A stretch of DNA of 64,000 nt from Olsenella sp. An270 (lineage in GTDB: Bacteria; Actinomycetota; Coriobacteriia; Coriobacteriales; Atopobiaceae): NCBI RefSeq assembly GCF_002159735.1, contig NZ_NFJF01000002.1:62001-126000 (forward strand). The letters are read 5' to 3'. Under the pieces are notes generated by a model. It made no database searches, was not told where the DNA came from, and was given only the letters and a program-made list of their open reading frames with translations. Position numbers and translations under genes: made by a program. Shown here piece by piece: positions 32,522 through 40,439 of the stretch (position 1 is the first letter of the stretch; each line of letters starts with the position of its first letter).

Positions 32522-34021
32522 CTATGTCATATCTATCGCCAGCGTGCGCTCGCCGCGAAGAACTTGTCGCTCGCCCAGACGATAGGCGAGCAGTACCAGC
32601 ATCCAGCAGATGGCGGCGAACACGGCAACGTGCACGATCGGCATGTTGGCAAGAAATGCTTCCCAGGTTACAGGGCTCGCCTCTACCGCGAACACGGTAA
32701 TGAGGAGGTTGAGCGCTGCCGCCCATGCGAGGGGTCTCGCCACGATGAGGGTGGCCTCTCTGGTGAACATCCTTCTCACCTGCCTGTGGGTGATGCCCGC
32801 CGAGAGCAGCTGGGAGACTTCGCACCGGCGTTCGGGAATCCTGCCAAGCACGCTCGAGAAAACGTCTGAGATTCCTATACAGGCAAGCACACCAGCAAAG
32901 ACATCAACAAAGAGCCTGAGGCCTGCTCGTGAGTCCTCGTCGCGCTTGGCCTCCTCGGTGAGACTTAGCACTTCTATGTTTTTGTTGCCGGAGAAGCGAT
33001 TCTCCAGCGCATGAGCTATCTCAGTCTCCGCTGTCGGCGACGTAACGAGGATGTTATAGAAGAGGTCACCGCTTTCGGCTTTGTGCTCGTCACCAAGCGT
33101 GACCGATGACACGCCGTCCATGGCGAGAAGATCGTTGATGAGCGCGTCGTCCGCGCCTGCAGCGGCGCCGTCGTCAATGGTTATGCGGACATCCCATACT
33201 CCGTCATAGCGTTCGAAGTAGGTGACCTGGGTGGACAGATGCGACAAGGTCTCGAAGTTGATAAGTGTCACGAAGGCGAGAATCGCAAGGGCAATTGAGG
33301 CGTTGGCGGTGCGCATGGTGCGCCTTCGCGAGCGTAGGGACTGTGCTGCGAGCGACGTCTCGATTCTCAGCCGTGTGGCGAGCGCCCGAAAAATAGGGCC
33401 CGGGCGTCGTTTGGTAGCATAGTCGTCGTCACCCTCGGACATCGCCTTGATCACGCTGATTTTTCCAAGGCGGCGTGCGGGCAGGAGCGCTGAGAGCGCT
33501 ACTGTGGCAGTCGCAACGAGAAGGCCGAGAAGGACTGCGAACGGCGAGAGGCCAACCACGGGCTCATAGGTGCGCGCGTTGGCAGTTAGCGCGAGCACTC
33601 CCGCAACGAGCACGAGCGCAAGCCCCATGCCCACGAGGACGCCAAGGCAGGCCGCGGGAAGCGAGAGCACACATCCCTCTGCAAGGAGTAGCCGCCTGAT
33701 CTGCGCGTCGTTTGCTCCGATTGACTTCAGAATGCCAAGCTGACGAATGCGAGCACTCATGGAAACGCCAAAGGCGCTCTTGAGCATGAGAACGAGCGCC
33801 AACGCGCTTATCGCCGTCACTACGCCAAAGGCGATGGTCGAGCCTGTGACGCTCGGCGTCTCGCCGAGGTAGGCCATGCGCGCGAGGTAGTCGGTAACGA
33901 GCATATGGGCAACGCCGACCACAAGCCCGAGCAGAGCGGATGCGACGAAGGAGATTGCGGCGAGCGAAGTGACCGAGGCACGGTTATGACGGATGTAGCT
34001 CGTAAGGTAGTCGCGAAGCAT
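32522..34021 (-). CDS. ABC transporter permease (FtsX/MacB-like)
   Basis: 499 residues; first hydrophobic segment at about 20-42, a group of three at 68-180, an extracellular domain around 265-365 and a final group at about 370-475. ISVIKAMSEGDD and RQLGILKSIGANDAQIRRLLLAEG are the cytoplasmic coupling stretches of FtsX-domain permeases. It is two bases downstream of the DinJ-ABC ATPase gene and forms a transporter with it. Codon use is less C/G-biased than in the metabolic clusters, hinting at acquisition. Confidence 0.85.
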   Translation of the reverse strand: MLRDYLTSYIRHNRASVTSLAAISFVASALLGLVVGVAHMLVTDYLARMAYLGETPSVTGSTIAFGVVTAISALALVLMLKSAFGVSMSARIRQLGILKSIGANDAQIRRLLLAEGCVLSLPAACLGVLVGMGLALVLVAGVLALTANARTYEPVVGLSPFAVLLGLLVATATVALSALLPARRLGKISVIKAMSEGDDDYATKRRPGPIFRALATRLRIETSLAAQSLRSRRRTMRTANASIALAILAFVTLINFETLSHLSTQVTYFERYDGVWDVRITIDDGAAAGADDALINDLLAMDGVSSVTLGDEHKAESGDLFYNILVTSPTAETEIAHALENRFSGNKNIEVLSLTEEAKRDEDSRAGLRLFVDVFAGVLACIGISDVFSSVLGRIPERRCEVSQLLSAGITHRQVRRMFTREATLIVARPLAWAAALNLLITVFAVEASPVTWEAFLANMPIVHVAVFAAICWMLVLLAYRLGERQVLRGERTLAIDMT

Positions 34022-34023
34022 AG

Positions 34024-34911
34024 CTACTCCTTTCCGTCGACGACACGTCCGTCGGAGATGCGTACGACGCGGTCAGCCGCAGCTGCCACGCTCTCGTCGT
34101 GGGTGACGAGGACGATGGTGGTACCAAAGCGCTCCCGCACCTTTCTTAGGAGGCCCACGACCTTCTCGCCGTTTTCGCGGTCGAGGCTGCCTGTGGGCTC
34201 GTCGGCGAGGACGACGGCAGGACGCGAGACGAGAGCGCGGGCGATGGCCACGCGCTGCTGTTGCCCGCCGGAGAGCTCGGAGGGCATGCTCTTCTCGCAG
34301 TCCGCGATGTCGAGAAGGTCAAGGAGCTCGGCAACCGTTGCCGGGTCCGGACGAGACCCGTCGAAGCGCACGGGAAGCTCTACGTTGTCTCGCACGGAGA
34401 GGAACGGGACAAGATTGTGGAACTGGTAGACGAGACCGACGGTGTGTCGGCGATAGAGGGCAAGCGCGTCTGCGCCAAGCGTGGAGAGATCCATGCCGTC
34501 CACGACCACGCGACCAGCGGTGGGGGCGTCCACGCCGCCAAGGATGTGCAGCAGCGTCGACTTGCCGGAGCCCGAGGCGCCCATGATGGCTACGAACTCA
34601 CCCCGGCGCACGGTGAGCGTGGCACCATCGAGCGCCCTCCGCTCCGCTGCGCCCTCGCCGAAGACGCGCGTGACGTCCTCGACGATGACCGCTGGGTCGG
34701 CATGGTTGCTGCCGATGGTTAGGGACTGCGCTCCGGTTACGGAGGTGCCATCAAGTGACACGTCGAAGGGGATGCGCCGCTCACGGTCGACCTTCTTTGC
34801 AAAGAGCGTGAACGCTGTGGTCATGCTCATTCCGAGGTCGCGACAAATTCCCTCCATGGAGCGCTTGGTGTCCTGATCGAGCCGGAAGTTGACGAGCGTG
34901 GTCTCGGACAT
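34024..34911 (-). CDS. RelB/DinJ-like antitoxin domain fused to a MacB/LolD-type ABC ATPase
   Basis: 295 residues. Residues about 1-52 read as a RelB/DinJ antitoxin N-terminus: [20 protein letters not shown], then [16 protein letters not shown] and RRIPFDVS, i.e. a ribbon-helix-helix DNA-binding domain. Residues about 75-290 are a complete LolD/MacB-like ATPase: [59 protein letters not shown]. No frameshift or stop separates the two; a single AGGGGGATCCC-ATG start serves both. A perfect 8-1-8 palindrome lies 12 bases upstream and would suit binding by the RHH domain. Such a fusion is unexpected; it could be an ATPase that represses its own operon. Confidence 0.85.
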   Translation of the reverse strand: MSETTLVNFRLDQDTKRSMEGICRDLGMSMTTAFTLFAKKVDRERRIPFDVSLDGTSVTGAQSLTIGSNHADPAVIVEDVTRVFGEGAAERRALDGATLTVRRGEFVAIMGASGSGKSTLLHILGGVDAPTAGRVVVDGMDLSTLGADALALYRRHTVGLVYQFHNLVPFLSVRDNVELPVRFDGSRPDPATVAELLDLLDIADCEKSMPSELSGGQQQRVAIARALVSRPAVVLADEPTGSLDRENGEKVVGLLRKVRERFGTTIVLVTHDESVAAAADRVVRISDGRVVDGKE

Positions 34912-34922
34912 GGGATCCCCCT

Positions 34923-34939
34923 TAAAGACATTGTCTTTA
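34923..34939. promoter_or_regulatory. Perfect palindrome at the DinJ-ABC promoter
   Basis: TAAAGACA-T-TGTCTTTA. On the minus strand it follows directly after TAAGATAATATA, a -10-like AT-rich stretch, and ends 11 bases before the ATG of the RHH-ABC fusion. Placement is typical of an autorepressor operator. Confidence 0.75.
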
Positions 34940-35074
34940 TATTATCTTACACAGAGAGAAAACAAAAGCTGGCACTTGGAGTAAATGCCAGAATGCATGT
35001 GGATTACAAAGTGGTCTAACGTGGTATAAATGGAATCAAATAATGACACTTGGACAATCGGCAGAGGAGGTCCC

Positions 35075-35365
35075 ATGGCAACGACAATGACGTCGCTCAA
35101 CACCAAGCTGAGCACCGAGGAGAAGGACGCCTTTGTCAGGAACACCGCTGCTCTGGGTCTGACGCCGTCCGCTGCGATCAAGGTGTTCGTCCACATGTTC
35201 AACGAGTGCGGTGGCTTCCCGTTTGAGGTTCGCCGGCAGGTGAGCGACGAGAGCGTGACGTACCTCGCCACAGATGACTACGAGCGCTTTGCGAGCGCGC
35301 TTGACTCTGCCGTTCCCGTGGCCACCCGCGAGCTGCTCGATCGCGAGTTCTCATGGGAGGACTAG
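35075..35365 (+). CDS. RelB/DinJ-like antitoxin of a GNAT toxin
   Basis: 96 residues from the ATG behind GAGGAGG. Residues about 1-50 (TSLNTKLSTEEKDAFVRNTA, ALGLTPSAAIKVFVHMF) follow the RelB/DinJ ribbon-helix-helix pattern with GGFPFEV after it; the acidic C-terminus LLDREFSWED probably covers the toxin. It overlaps the GNAT gene by 13 bases, as toxin-antitoxin pairs do. GNAT toxins of the TacT/AtaT type normally pair with DUF1778 antitoxins, so this partner is unusual. Confidence 0.8.
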   Translation: MATTMTSLNTKLSTEEKDAFVRNTAALGLTPSAAIKVFVHMFNECGGFPFEVRRQVSDESVTYLATDDYERFASALDSAVPVATRELLDREFSWED

Positions 35366-35838
35366 CGTTTCGTCGCATTCGCCTGCTTCGCGATGACGAT
35401 GACGTGAGCGGGTTCTCCTCCGGCAACAGCGACAACGACGCTTGGTTCAAGGAGCGCGCGCATCGTGCGATGCGTGACGGGACGGCGCGGGTGTATGTCC
35501 TGCCCCTTGCTACCGGTGAGATTTGCGGATTCTACGCCCTGAGCACTCATGCGGTTGCGCGCGTTGGGACGCTTGCCGGCTCGTTGCGCCGAAACGCCCC
35601 GAACCCGATTCCCTGCACGCTGCTTGGCCAGCTTGCCGTCGATGAGCGCTACCAGGGGGAGTCGGCGGGAGCCAGATTGCTGCAGGACGCCATTCGCCGC
35701 GCGGCCGCGGCGTCGCGCATCGTCGCATCGCGTGCGCTTGTCGTCGACCCGGCTGACGAGCACGCGGAGGGCTTCTACGCTCACTTTGGGTTCCAGCGCC
35801 TGGAAAGCGATTCTCGTCGCATGTTCGTGCGGCTCTAG
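35353..35838 (+). CDS. GNAT-family acetyltransferase toxin (TacT/AtaT-like)
   Basis: 161 residues. FSSGNSDNDAWFKERAHRAM, the YVLPLATGEICGFYALSTHAV strand pair, IPCTLLGQLAVDERYQGES with acetyl-CoA loop, GARLLQDAIRRA and the end HAEGFYAHFGFQRL are the TacT-type arrangement, in which charged aminoacyl-tRNA is acetylated to stop translation. The catalytic tyrosine is expected in GFYAHFGF. The start ATG lies inside the antitoxin gene; this overlap supports a toxin-antitoxin pair over a housekeeping enzyme. Confidence 0.85.
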   Translation: MGGLAFRRIRLLRDDDDVSGFSSGNSDNDAWFKERAHRAMRDGTARVYVLPLATGEICGFYALSTHAVARVGTLAGSLRRNAPNPIPCTLLGQLAVDERYQGESAGARLLQDAIRRAAAASRIVASRALVVDPADEHAEGFYAHFGFQRLESDSRRMFVRL

Positions 35839-35841
35839 TGC

Positions 35842-35874
35842 GGGCATCGAGTCTCGGTTGACCGCGTGCGAGAA
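35842..35874. repeat. 33-base 3'-end repeat, copy 2
   Basis: GGGCATCGAGTCTCGGTTGA CCGCGTGCGAGAA, three differences from 32479-32511, placed 3 bases after the toxin stop. The remaining bases to 35957 hold only a promoter region and GGGGGAGG for the next gene. Confidence 0.6.
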
Positions 35875-35957
35875 ACGTCAACCAGCACTCCTTTGATGCC
35901 ACCCTCGCTCGACCGCATACTGGAGGTGAAAGCCGGCTGCTGCGTCGAGGGGGAGGC

Positions 35958-37121
35958 ATGGGCAAGAGCATCAACATCGGTCGCACCATCGCGCGGGAGC
36001 GGCGCCGCGCGGGCGTCACACAGGAGGCGCTTGCCGCCCACCTCGGCGTCTCGAAGGCAGCCGTGAGCAAGTGGGAGCTCGGCCAGAGCCTTCCGGACGT
36101 GAGCCTGTTGCCGCGCATCGCCGCGTACTTCTCGCTCACCCTGGACGAGCTCTTCGACTGGCACGACGCGCTTTCTCAGGAGGAGTTCGCCGCATTCTAT
36201 GCCAAGGTATACGCACTGGGCGAGAAGGACCTTGGCGCCGCGCACAAGCGGCTGCGCGCGCTTGCCTCGGAGCACTACTCGGACGCGAACCTGCTGCTCA
36301 TGCTGGCGTCACTCCTCACGGTCTGGGCGGACGGCATGGCCACGCCGTTTGCTCCGGCGGGCGAGAAGGAGGGTGCGCCCGATGCCCCGCTTGATGCCGA
36401 CGACCTCGCCGACGAGGCGCTTGCCCTGCTCGACCGCGTGCTCGAGGTGGCAACGGACCCCACTGCCCTGTATCTCGCGCAGCAGCAGAAGGCCACGACG
36501 CTCTTCCAGGCAGGCAGCTACGCAGAAGCAACGACGCTGCTGGAGTCACTCGTGCGCCGACAGGACACGAGCGCCCCGACGATGCTTCTGGCCTCTGCCT
36601 ACCGCAAGCTCGGCCGCAACGACGAGGCCCTCGACCTTCTGCAGGCGGAGCGCCTGCGCGCGGCGAGCTTCGTGCTCTCGTCGCTCATGCAGGAAGTGGG
36701 GATGCGAGATGATGCGGCATTTGCGCGGTTGGCTGGCAACGCCGCAGAGGTGGTCTTTGAGGCTCTCGACATGGGCGCGGTGAACCCGTTTTTCTCGGCA
36801 ACGATGTCCCTCGAGGTGGCGGAGGTACTGCGCAAGGCTAGCGAGAAGGACGGTGCGCTCGAGGCGCTTGCGCGAGCAATCGAAGCTGTGACCCTGGAGC
36901 ATCAGGACGCGACAGACTCTCCGCTCTGGGATCGCATGGCCGACCGTCTCGACCCCGCCCGTGCCGGCGAGGCATGGGCCGAGCACAAGGCACGTCAGGC
37001 AGACGAGGCAAGATTGCTCATTCGACAGGGTCTCGCCGAGCGCACGTCGTCTCCTGAGTGGCAGAGGATTGTGAGCGAAGATCCTCGTTACCGCGACATT
37101 CTTGCGAAGGCTCTGCGCTGA
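35958..37121 (+). CDS. XRE regulator with TPR-like C-terminal part
   Basis: 387 residues. HTH_3 at about 6-62 (VTQEALAAHLGVSKAAVSKWELGQSLPDVSLLPRIAAYF), then a long all-helical stretch with repeated A-L-Y-A patterns (YLAQQQKATTLFQAGSYAEATTLLESLVRR; MLLASAYRKLGRNDEALDLLQAERL) that fits tetratricopeptide repeats. Architecture resembles cytoplasmic regulators that bind peptides or partner proteins. Three GEKD/GEKE/SEKD loops are encoded by the dispersed motif. The last 104 bases are antisense to a membrane-protein gene. Confidence 0.85.
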   Translation: MGKSINIGRTIARERRRAGVTQEALAAHLGVSKAAVSKWELGQSLPDVSLLPRIAAYFSLTLDELFDWHDALSQEEFAAFYAKVYALGEKDLGAAHKRLRALASEHYSDANLLLMLASLLTVWADGMATPFAPAGEKEGAPDAPLDADDLADEALALLDRVLEVATDPTALYLAQQQKATTLFQAGSYAEATTLLESLVRRQDTSAPTMLLASAYRKLGRNDEALDLLQAERLRAASFVLSSLMQEVGMRDDAAFARLAGNAAEVVFEALDMGAVNPFFSATMSLEVAEVLRKASEKDGALEALARAIEAVTLEHQDATDSPLWDRMADRLDPARAGEAWAEHKARQADEARLLIRQGLAERTSSPEWQRIVSEDPRYRDILAKALR

Positions 37122-37635
37122 TGCTCCGCGTGACGATCTCGTCCTCGTCGCGTCCGGTCACCATGCAGTAGACGAGGAAGACGAGGCGTACGCCGAGGTT
37201 CAGGAACAGCAGAGCGAATATGAATCCAAGGCCGCCTAGGACTACCTGCTGGATGATCGACGTTGGCCCGACGATGAGAACGAATTTCACGGTGTCGAGC
37301 ACCCTGAGCGCGAAGGCTGCCGCCGCGACCGCGACGATGACACGTGCGGGCAGCCAGACGCGGCAGACCGCCTGGAGAGACCTGATGGAGCTCATGATGA
37401 GTATCGCGAAGACGAAGAACGCAACGCCGAAGCCCGCGGCGCAGCCGAGCGTGAAGCCGAGGTCGAAGGGCTGATCGTTCGCCCGTGTCCCCGCGAAGCC
37501 GACCGCCGCGCCGAACGCCGCGCCCAGCAGCGCGAATATGACGTACACCACGACGTCGAGTCGCCGCTTGCCGTGGATGACATCGCCCGCGTACTGCATC
37601 TCGTCAGATGTGGGCGGTCTCATGAATGCAACCAT
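37018..37635 (-). CDS. Membrane protein of unknown function, 3' end antisense to its neighbour
   Basis: 205 residues from ATG 37635, chosen for GGGAAGG upstream over ATG 37644. Four hydrophobic segments (VVVYVIFALLGAAFGAAVG; GFTLGCAAGFGVAFFVFAIL; VIVAVAAAAFALRVL; IQQVVLGGLGFIFALLFLNL, with LVFLVYCMVTG next) and a polar C-terminal tail of about 35 residues encoded inside the XRE-TPR gene. The tail looks like read-through after loss of an older stop. Function not recognised. Confidence 0.65.
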   Translation of the reverse strand: MVAFMRPPTSDEMQYAGDVIHGKRRLDVVVYVIFALLGAAFGAAVGFAGTRANDQPFDLGFTLGCAAGFGVAFFVFAILIMSSIRSLQAVCRVWLPARVIVAVAAAAFALRVLDTVKFVLIVGPTSIIQQVVLGGLGFIFALLFLNLGVRLVFLVYCMVTGRDEDEIVTRSISAEPSQECRGNEDLRSQSSATQETTCARRDPVE

Positions 37636-37797
37636 GCTGAGCATCCTTCCCTAAGGGTGCGCCTAGGGTAGTCGCACGTCGCGTGCCGTGCGTAACGAGC
37701 CAGTAAGCGCTCTGAAAGGGTTTGTGGCGCGGTCCCGTGGGAAAGGACGGTATCGTAGCCATAGGACAGGCTGCTTGGAATCGGGGGGCGTTTGCGC

Positions 37798-38700
37798 ATG
37801 GGGTCCGGTCGAACAGGACGAAGCGTCGCCTTCGCGCTCGCTGCGGCGGCGCTCTACGCGCTGAGCACACCGTTCTCCAAGGCGCTGCTTGCCGTTATCG
37901 CGCCGAACATGATGGCGGCGCTGCTGTATCTCGGCGCGGGCGCCGGCATGACGGTGCTTTCGCTCGCTGACGGCGTGCGCGTCGAGCGCGGCGAGGCGCG
38001 CGGACGGTCCCTCGAGCGGGCGGACGTCCCCTACGTGGCTGCGATGGTCACGCTCGACGTTGCGGCGCCTCTGCTGCTCATGGCCGGACTCTCCCTCTCG
38101 TCGGCGGAGAGCGTCTCGCTGCTGAACAACTTCGAGATCGTGGCGACCGCCCTTATCGCCCGCCTCGCGTTCGGGGAGCGGGTGGGGGCGCGTGCGGCAA
38201 TCGGCATCGGTGCCATATCCCTGGCGTGTTTTCTCCTGTCTTGGGACGCAGGCGCGTGGGGGTTCTCCGCCGGCTCGCTTCTCACGCTTGCAGCATGCCT
38301 GTGCTGGGGCATCGAGAACAACTGCACGAACAGGCTGTCGGACTGCGATCCGGTTCACGTTGTCGTCATCAAGGGGTGGGGCTCGGGCACCGGCGCGCTT
38401 GTCGTGGCGCTCTGCGCGGGCGACGCCCTGCCGACGCTCGTTGACGCGGGGCTTGCGCTCCTGCTCGGGTTCGTCTCATACGGGCTGTCTATCGCCTGCT
38501 ATGTGCGCGCCCAGCGCGACCTGGGGGCGGCACGAACGAGCGCGTTCTACGCGGTGAACCCCTTCATTGGCAGTGCGCTGGCGTTCGCTCTGTTCCGCAC
38601 GCCGCTTGCGCCGACGTTTGTCCTCGCGCTCGTCCTTATGGTTGTTGGCACATGGCTCGTGGCGCCGCGAGAGCCTAGTGCGCCTCGCCCACCAGCTTGA
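37798..38700 (+). CDS. EamA-family (DMT) transporter
   Basis: 300 residues with ten hydrophobic segments in two EamA repeats (LYALSTPFSKALLAVI; ALLLGFVSYGLSIACYVRAQ, then FYAVNPFIGSALAFALF). Drug/metabolite exporters of this kind carry amino acids, nucleosides or similar; the substrate cannot be read. ATG 37798 is chosen; a TTG sits two codons earlier. Its 3' end overlaps the Gdx/SugE gene by 26 bases on the opposite strand. Confidence 0.88.
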   Translation: MGSGRTGRSVAFALAAAALYALSTPFSKALLAVIAPNMMAALLYLGAGAGMTVLSLADGVRVERGEARGRSLERADVPYVAAMVTLDVAAPLLLMAGLSLSSAESVSLLNNFEIVATALIARLAFGERVGARAAIGIGAISLACFLLSWDAGAWGFSAGSLLTLAACLCWGIENNCTNRLSDCDPVHVVVIKGWGSGTGALVVALCAGDALPTLVDAGLALLLGFVSYGLSIACYVRAQRDLGAARTSAFYAVNPFIGSALAFALFRTPLAPTFVLALVLMVVGTWLVAPREPSAPRPPA

Positions 38701-38998
38701 GCCCGACGACGCATGCCACGAGACCCGCGATGAGCAGGATCTTTGCCCACGAGAACGACTCCGCGCCGGAGACGACGCCCCATGCCACCGTGAGCGCGGC
38801 GCCGATGCCCACCCAGACGGCGTAGGCGGTGCCCAGCGGAATCGTGCGGACGGCGTGGCTGAGGCCGAGCATGCTCGCCGCGAGCGCGACGACAAACACG
38901 ATCGAGGGGACGGGCTGTGAGAAGCCCTCGGAGCGGTCGAGGGCCTGGGCCCAGACGGCCTCCATCGCGCCCGACACGACCAAAATGGCCCAATCCAT
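38675..38998 (-). CDS. sugE: Guanidinium exporter Gdx/SugE (SMR family)
   Basis: 107 residues, four hydrophobic helices. MDWAILVVSGAMEAVWAQAL has the membrane glutamate (E13) that exchanges protons for guanidinium, and GLSHAVRTIPLGTAYAVWVGIGA carries the Gdx-type SMR signature. Gdx proteins export guanidinium; the guanidine-III riboswitch directly upstream supports this over a quaternary-ammonium drug pump. Convergent with the EamA gene. Confidence 0.93.
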   Translation of the reverse strand: MDWAILVVSGAMEAVWAQALDRSEGFSQPVPSIVFVVALAASMLGLSHAVRTIPLGTAYAVWVGIGAALTVAWGVVSGAESFSWAKILLIAGLVACVVGLKLVGEAH

Positions 38999-39013
38999 GA
39001 CAACCTCCCAGAT

Positions 39014-39058
39014 AGATGCGCCGTCTTTGCGATTCTGGTACGGCTGCCCTCGTCAGAG
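39014..39058 (-). promoter_or_regulatory. Guanidine-III riboswitch (mini-ykkC class III) before sugE
   Basis: On the minus strand: TCTGACGAGGGCAGCCGTAC C..GCAAAGACGGCGC, matching the guanidine-III pattern GACGAGG-GC-GCCGUACC ... AAGACGGCGC of the compact pseudoknot. It ends about 15 bases ahead of the sugE ATG and adjoins GGGAGG, so ligand binding probably frees translation. Confidence 0.85.
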
Positions 39059-39155
39059 ACCCGTTGGGTCGGGCGAATCGTAGCATAGGTTCAGGCTTGA
39101 GGTTTCTGTCTGCTACAATAAACCGAGCAGATTATCTCATCGGTTTGGAACAGAT

Positions 39156-40358
39156 ATGAAAAACGAGTTGGTAAATCGACCGGTTTATCTTGACTGGCTC
39201 AACCGATGGAAGGACCGTGATGTCATCAAGGTCGCAACGGGCCTCCGCCGATGCGGCAAGTCAAGCGTGCTCGAGCTGTTTCGTCGACAGCTCCGTGAGG
39301 GTGGCATTGCAGATAGCAACATTCTGAGCATCAACTTTGAGAGCTGGAACGAGGAATATCCGCTCGATGCCCGAGAGCTCTATCGCTATATCGTCCAGCG
39401 TCTGGGCTCCGGTACGAACTATGTGTTTCTCGACGAGGTGCAGCATGTGAAGGAGTTCGAGCGAGCCGTTGACGCACTCTACGTTCGCGATGATGTGGAC
39501 CTGTATATCACGGGCTCGAATGCCTTCTTCCTATCTGGGGAGCTTGCCACGTTGCTCACGGGTCGCTACGTCGAGCTGCGTATGCTGCCCTTCTCCTTTG
39601 CGGAGTACTGGTCTGCGAGAGGCGGTGAGGAGAACCTCGAGGATGCGTTCAACCGATACCTAACCTATGGCGGCATGCCCTTTGCGGCGAGACTTGATGA
39701 CCCCCAGTCGATTTCCGATTACTTGGGGGGCGTGTTCAACACGGTGCTTGTTGAGGATGTGGCGAGACGACATCCCCGCATGGATATGAGGGCGTTCAGG
39801 GATCTCTCGGCGTTTATCGCAGACAACGTGGGAAATATCACCTCGCGAAAGCGCTTGGCCGCTGGGCTTGCCCAAGCGGGGACGAAGGTGTCCCCCGCGA
39901 CGATTGGGGCATACCTCGACGCGCTCATGGAGAACTACCTGGCGTTCAAGGCGGGGCGTTATGACCTTAAAGGGCGGGAGTACCTTGAGACGCTTGAGAA
40001 GTACTATCTTGGCGACCTGGGCTTTAGGTTCTGGCTCCTTGGAAAAGAACAGGGCGATCTGGGTAGGAGGCTCGAGAACGCCGTCTACCTTGAGCTGCTG
40101 CGGCGCTATCGCACCGTTTGCGTTGGCAAGGTGGGAACGGCAGAGGTCGATTTCATCGCCATGGGTCAGGATGGTCCCGAGTACTATCAGGTTGCGCAGA
40201 CGGTACTCGATGAGACGACGCGAAACCGTGAGTTTGCGCCGCTCGAGGCGATTGCCGATAACTACCCCAAGACCGTTCTGACGCTCGACCGTGTTGGGGT
40301 GGGGGACTATCGGGGGATTCACCATCTCAACGTAATCGATTGGATGCTCGGCGAGTAG
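39156..40358 (+). CDS. AAA_14/DUF4143 family ATPase
   Basis: 400 residues. N-terminal P-loop VATGLRRCGKSSVLELFRRQL (about 28-48), Walker B NYVFLDEVQHV (about 87-97), sensor ITGSNAFFLSGEL, then the DUF4143 C-terminal domain with FRFWLLGKEQGDLGRRLENAVYLEL and KVGTAEVDF. Common in gut bacteria as a single gene; the role is unknown, with nuclease-like elements in DUF4143 (E..VD). Lower GC and less biased codons than the neighbours suggest acquisition. TACAAT and an AAACCGA/TCGGTTT dyad lie upstream. Confidence 0.88.
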   Translation: MKNELVNRPVYLDWLNRWKDRDVIKVATGLRRCGKSSVLELFRRQLREGGIADSNILSINFESWNEEYPLDARELYRYIVQRLGSGTNYVFLDEVQHVKEFERAVDALYVRDDVDLYITGSNAFFLSGELATLLTGRYVELRMLPFSFAEYWSARGGEENLEDAFNRYLTYGGMPFAARLDDPQSISDYLGGVFNTVLVEDVARRHPRMDMRAFRDLSAFIADNVGNITSRKRLAAGLAQAGTKVSPATIGAYLDALMENYLAFKAGRYDLKGREYLETLEKYYLGDLGFRFWLLGKEQGDLGRRLENAVYLELLRRYRTVCVGKVGTAEVDFIAMGQDGPEYYQVAQTVLDETTRNREFAPLEAIADNYPKTVLTLDRVGVGDYRGIHHLNVIDWMLGE

Positions 40359-40439
40359 CTGCGCAACGGGCTGTTTCTTGTGCGGCTTCGGGCGCGCGGT
40401 GACAATGGGCCTACCGAGAGACCCGAGCAAGGAGGACCC

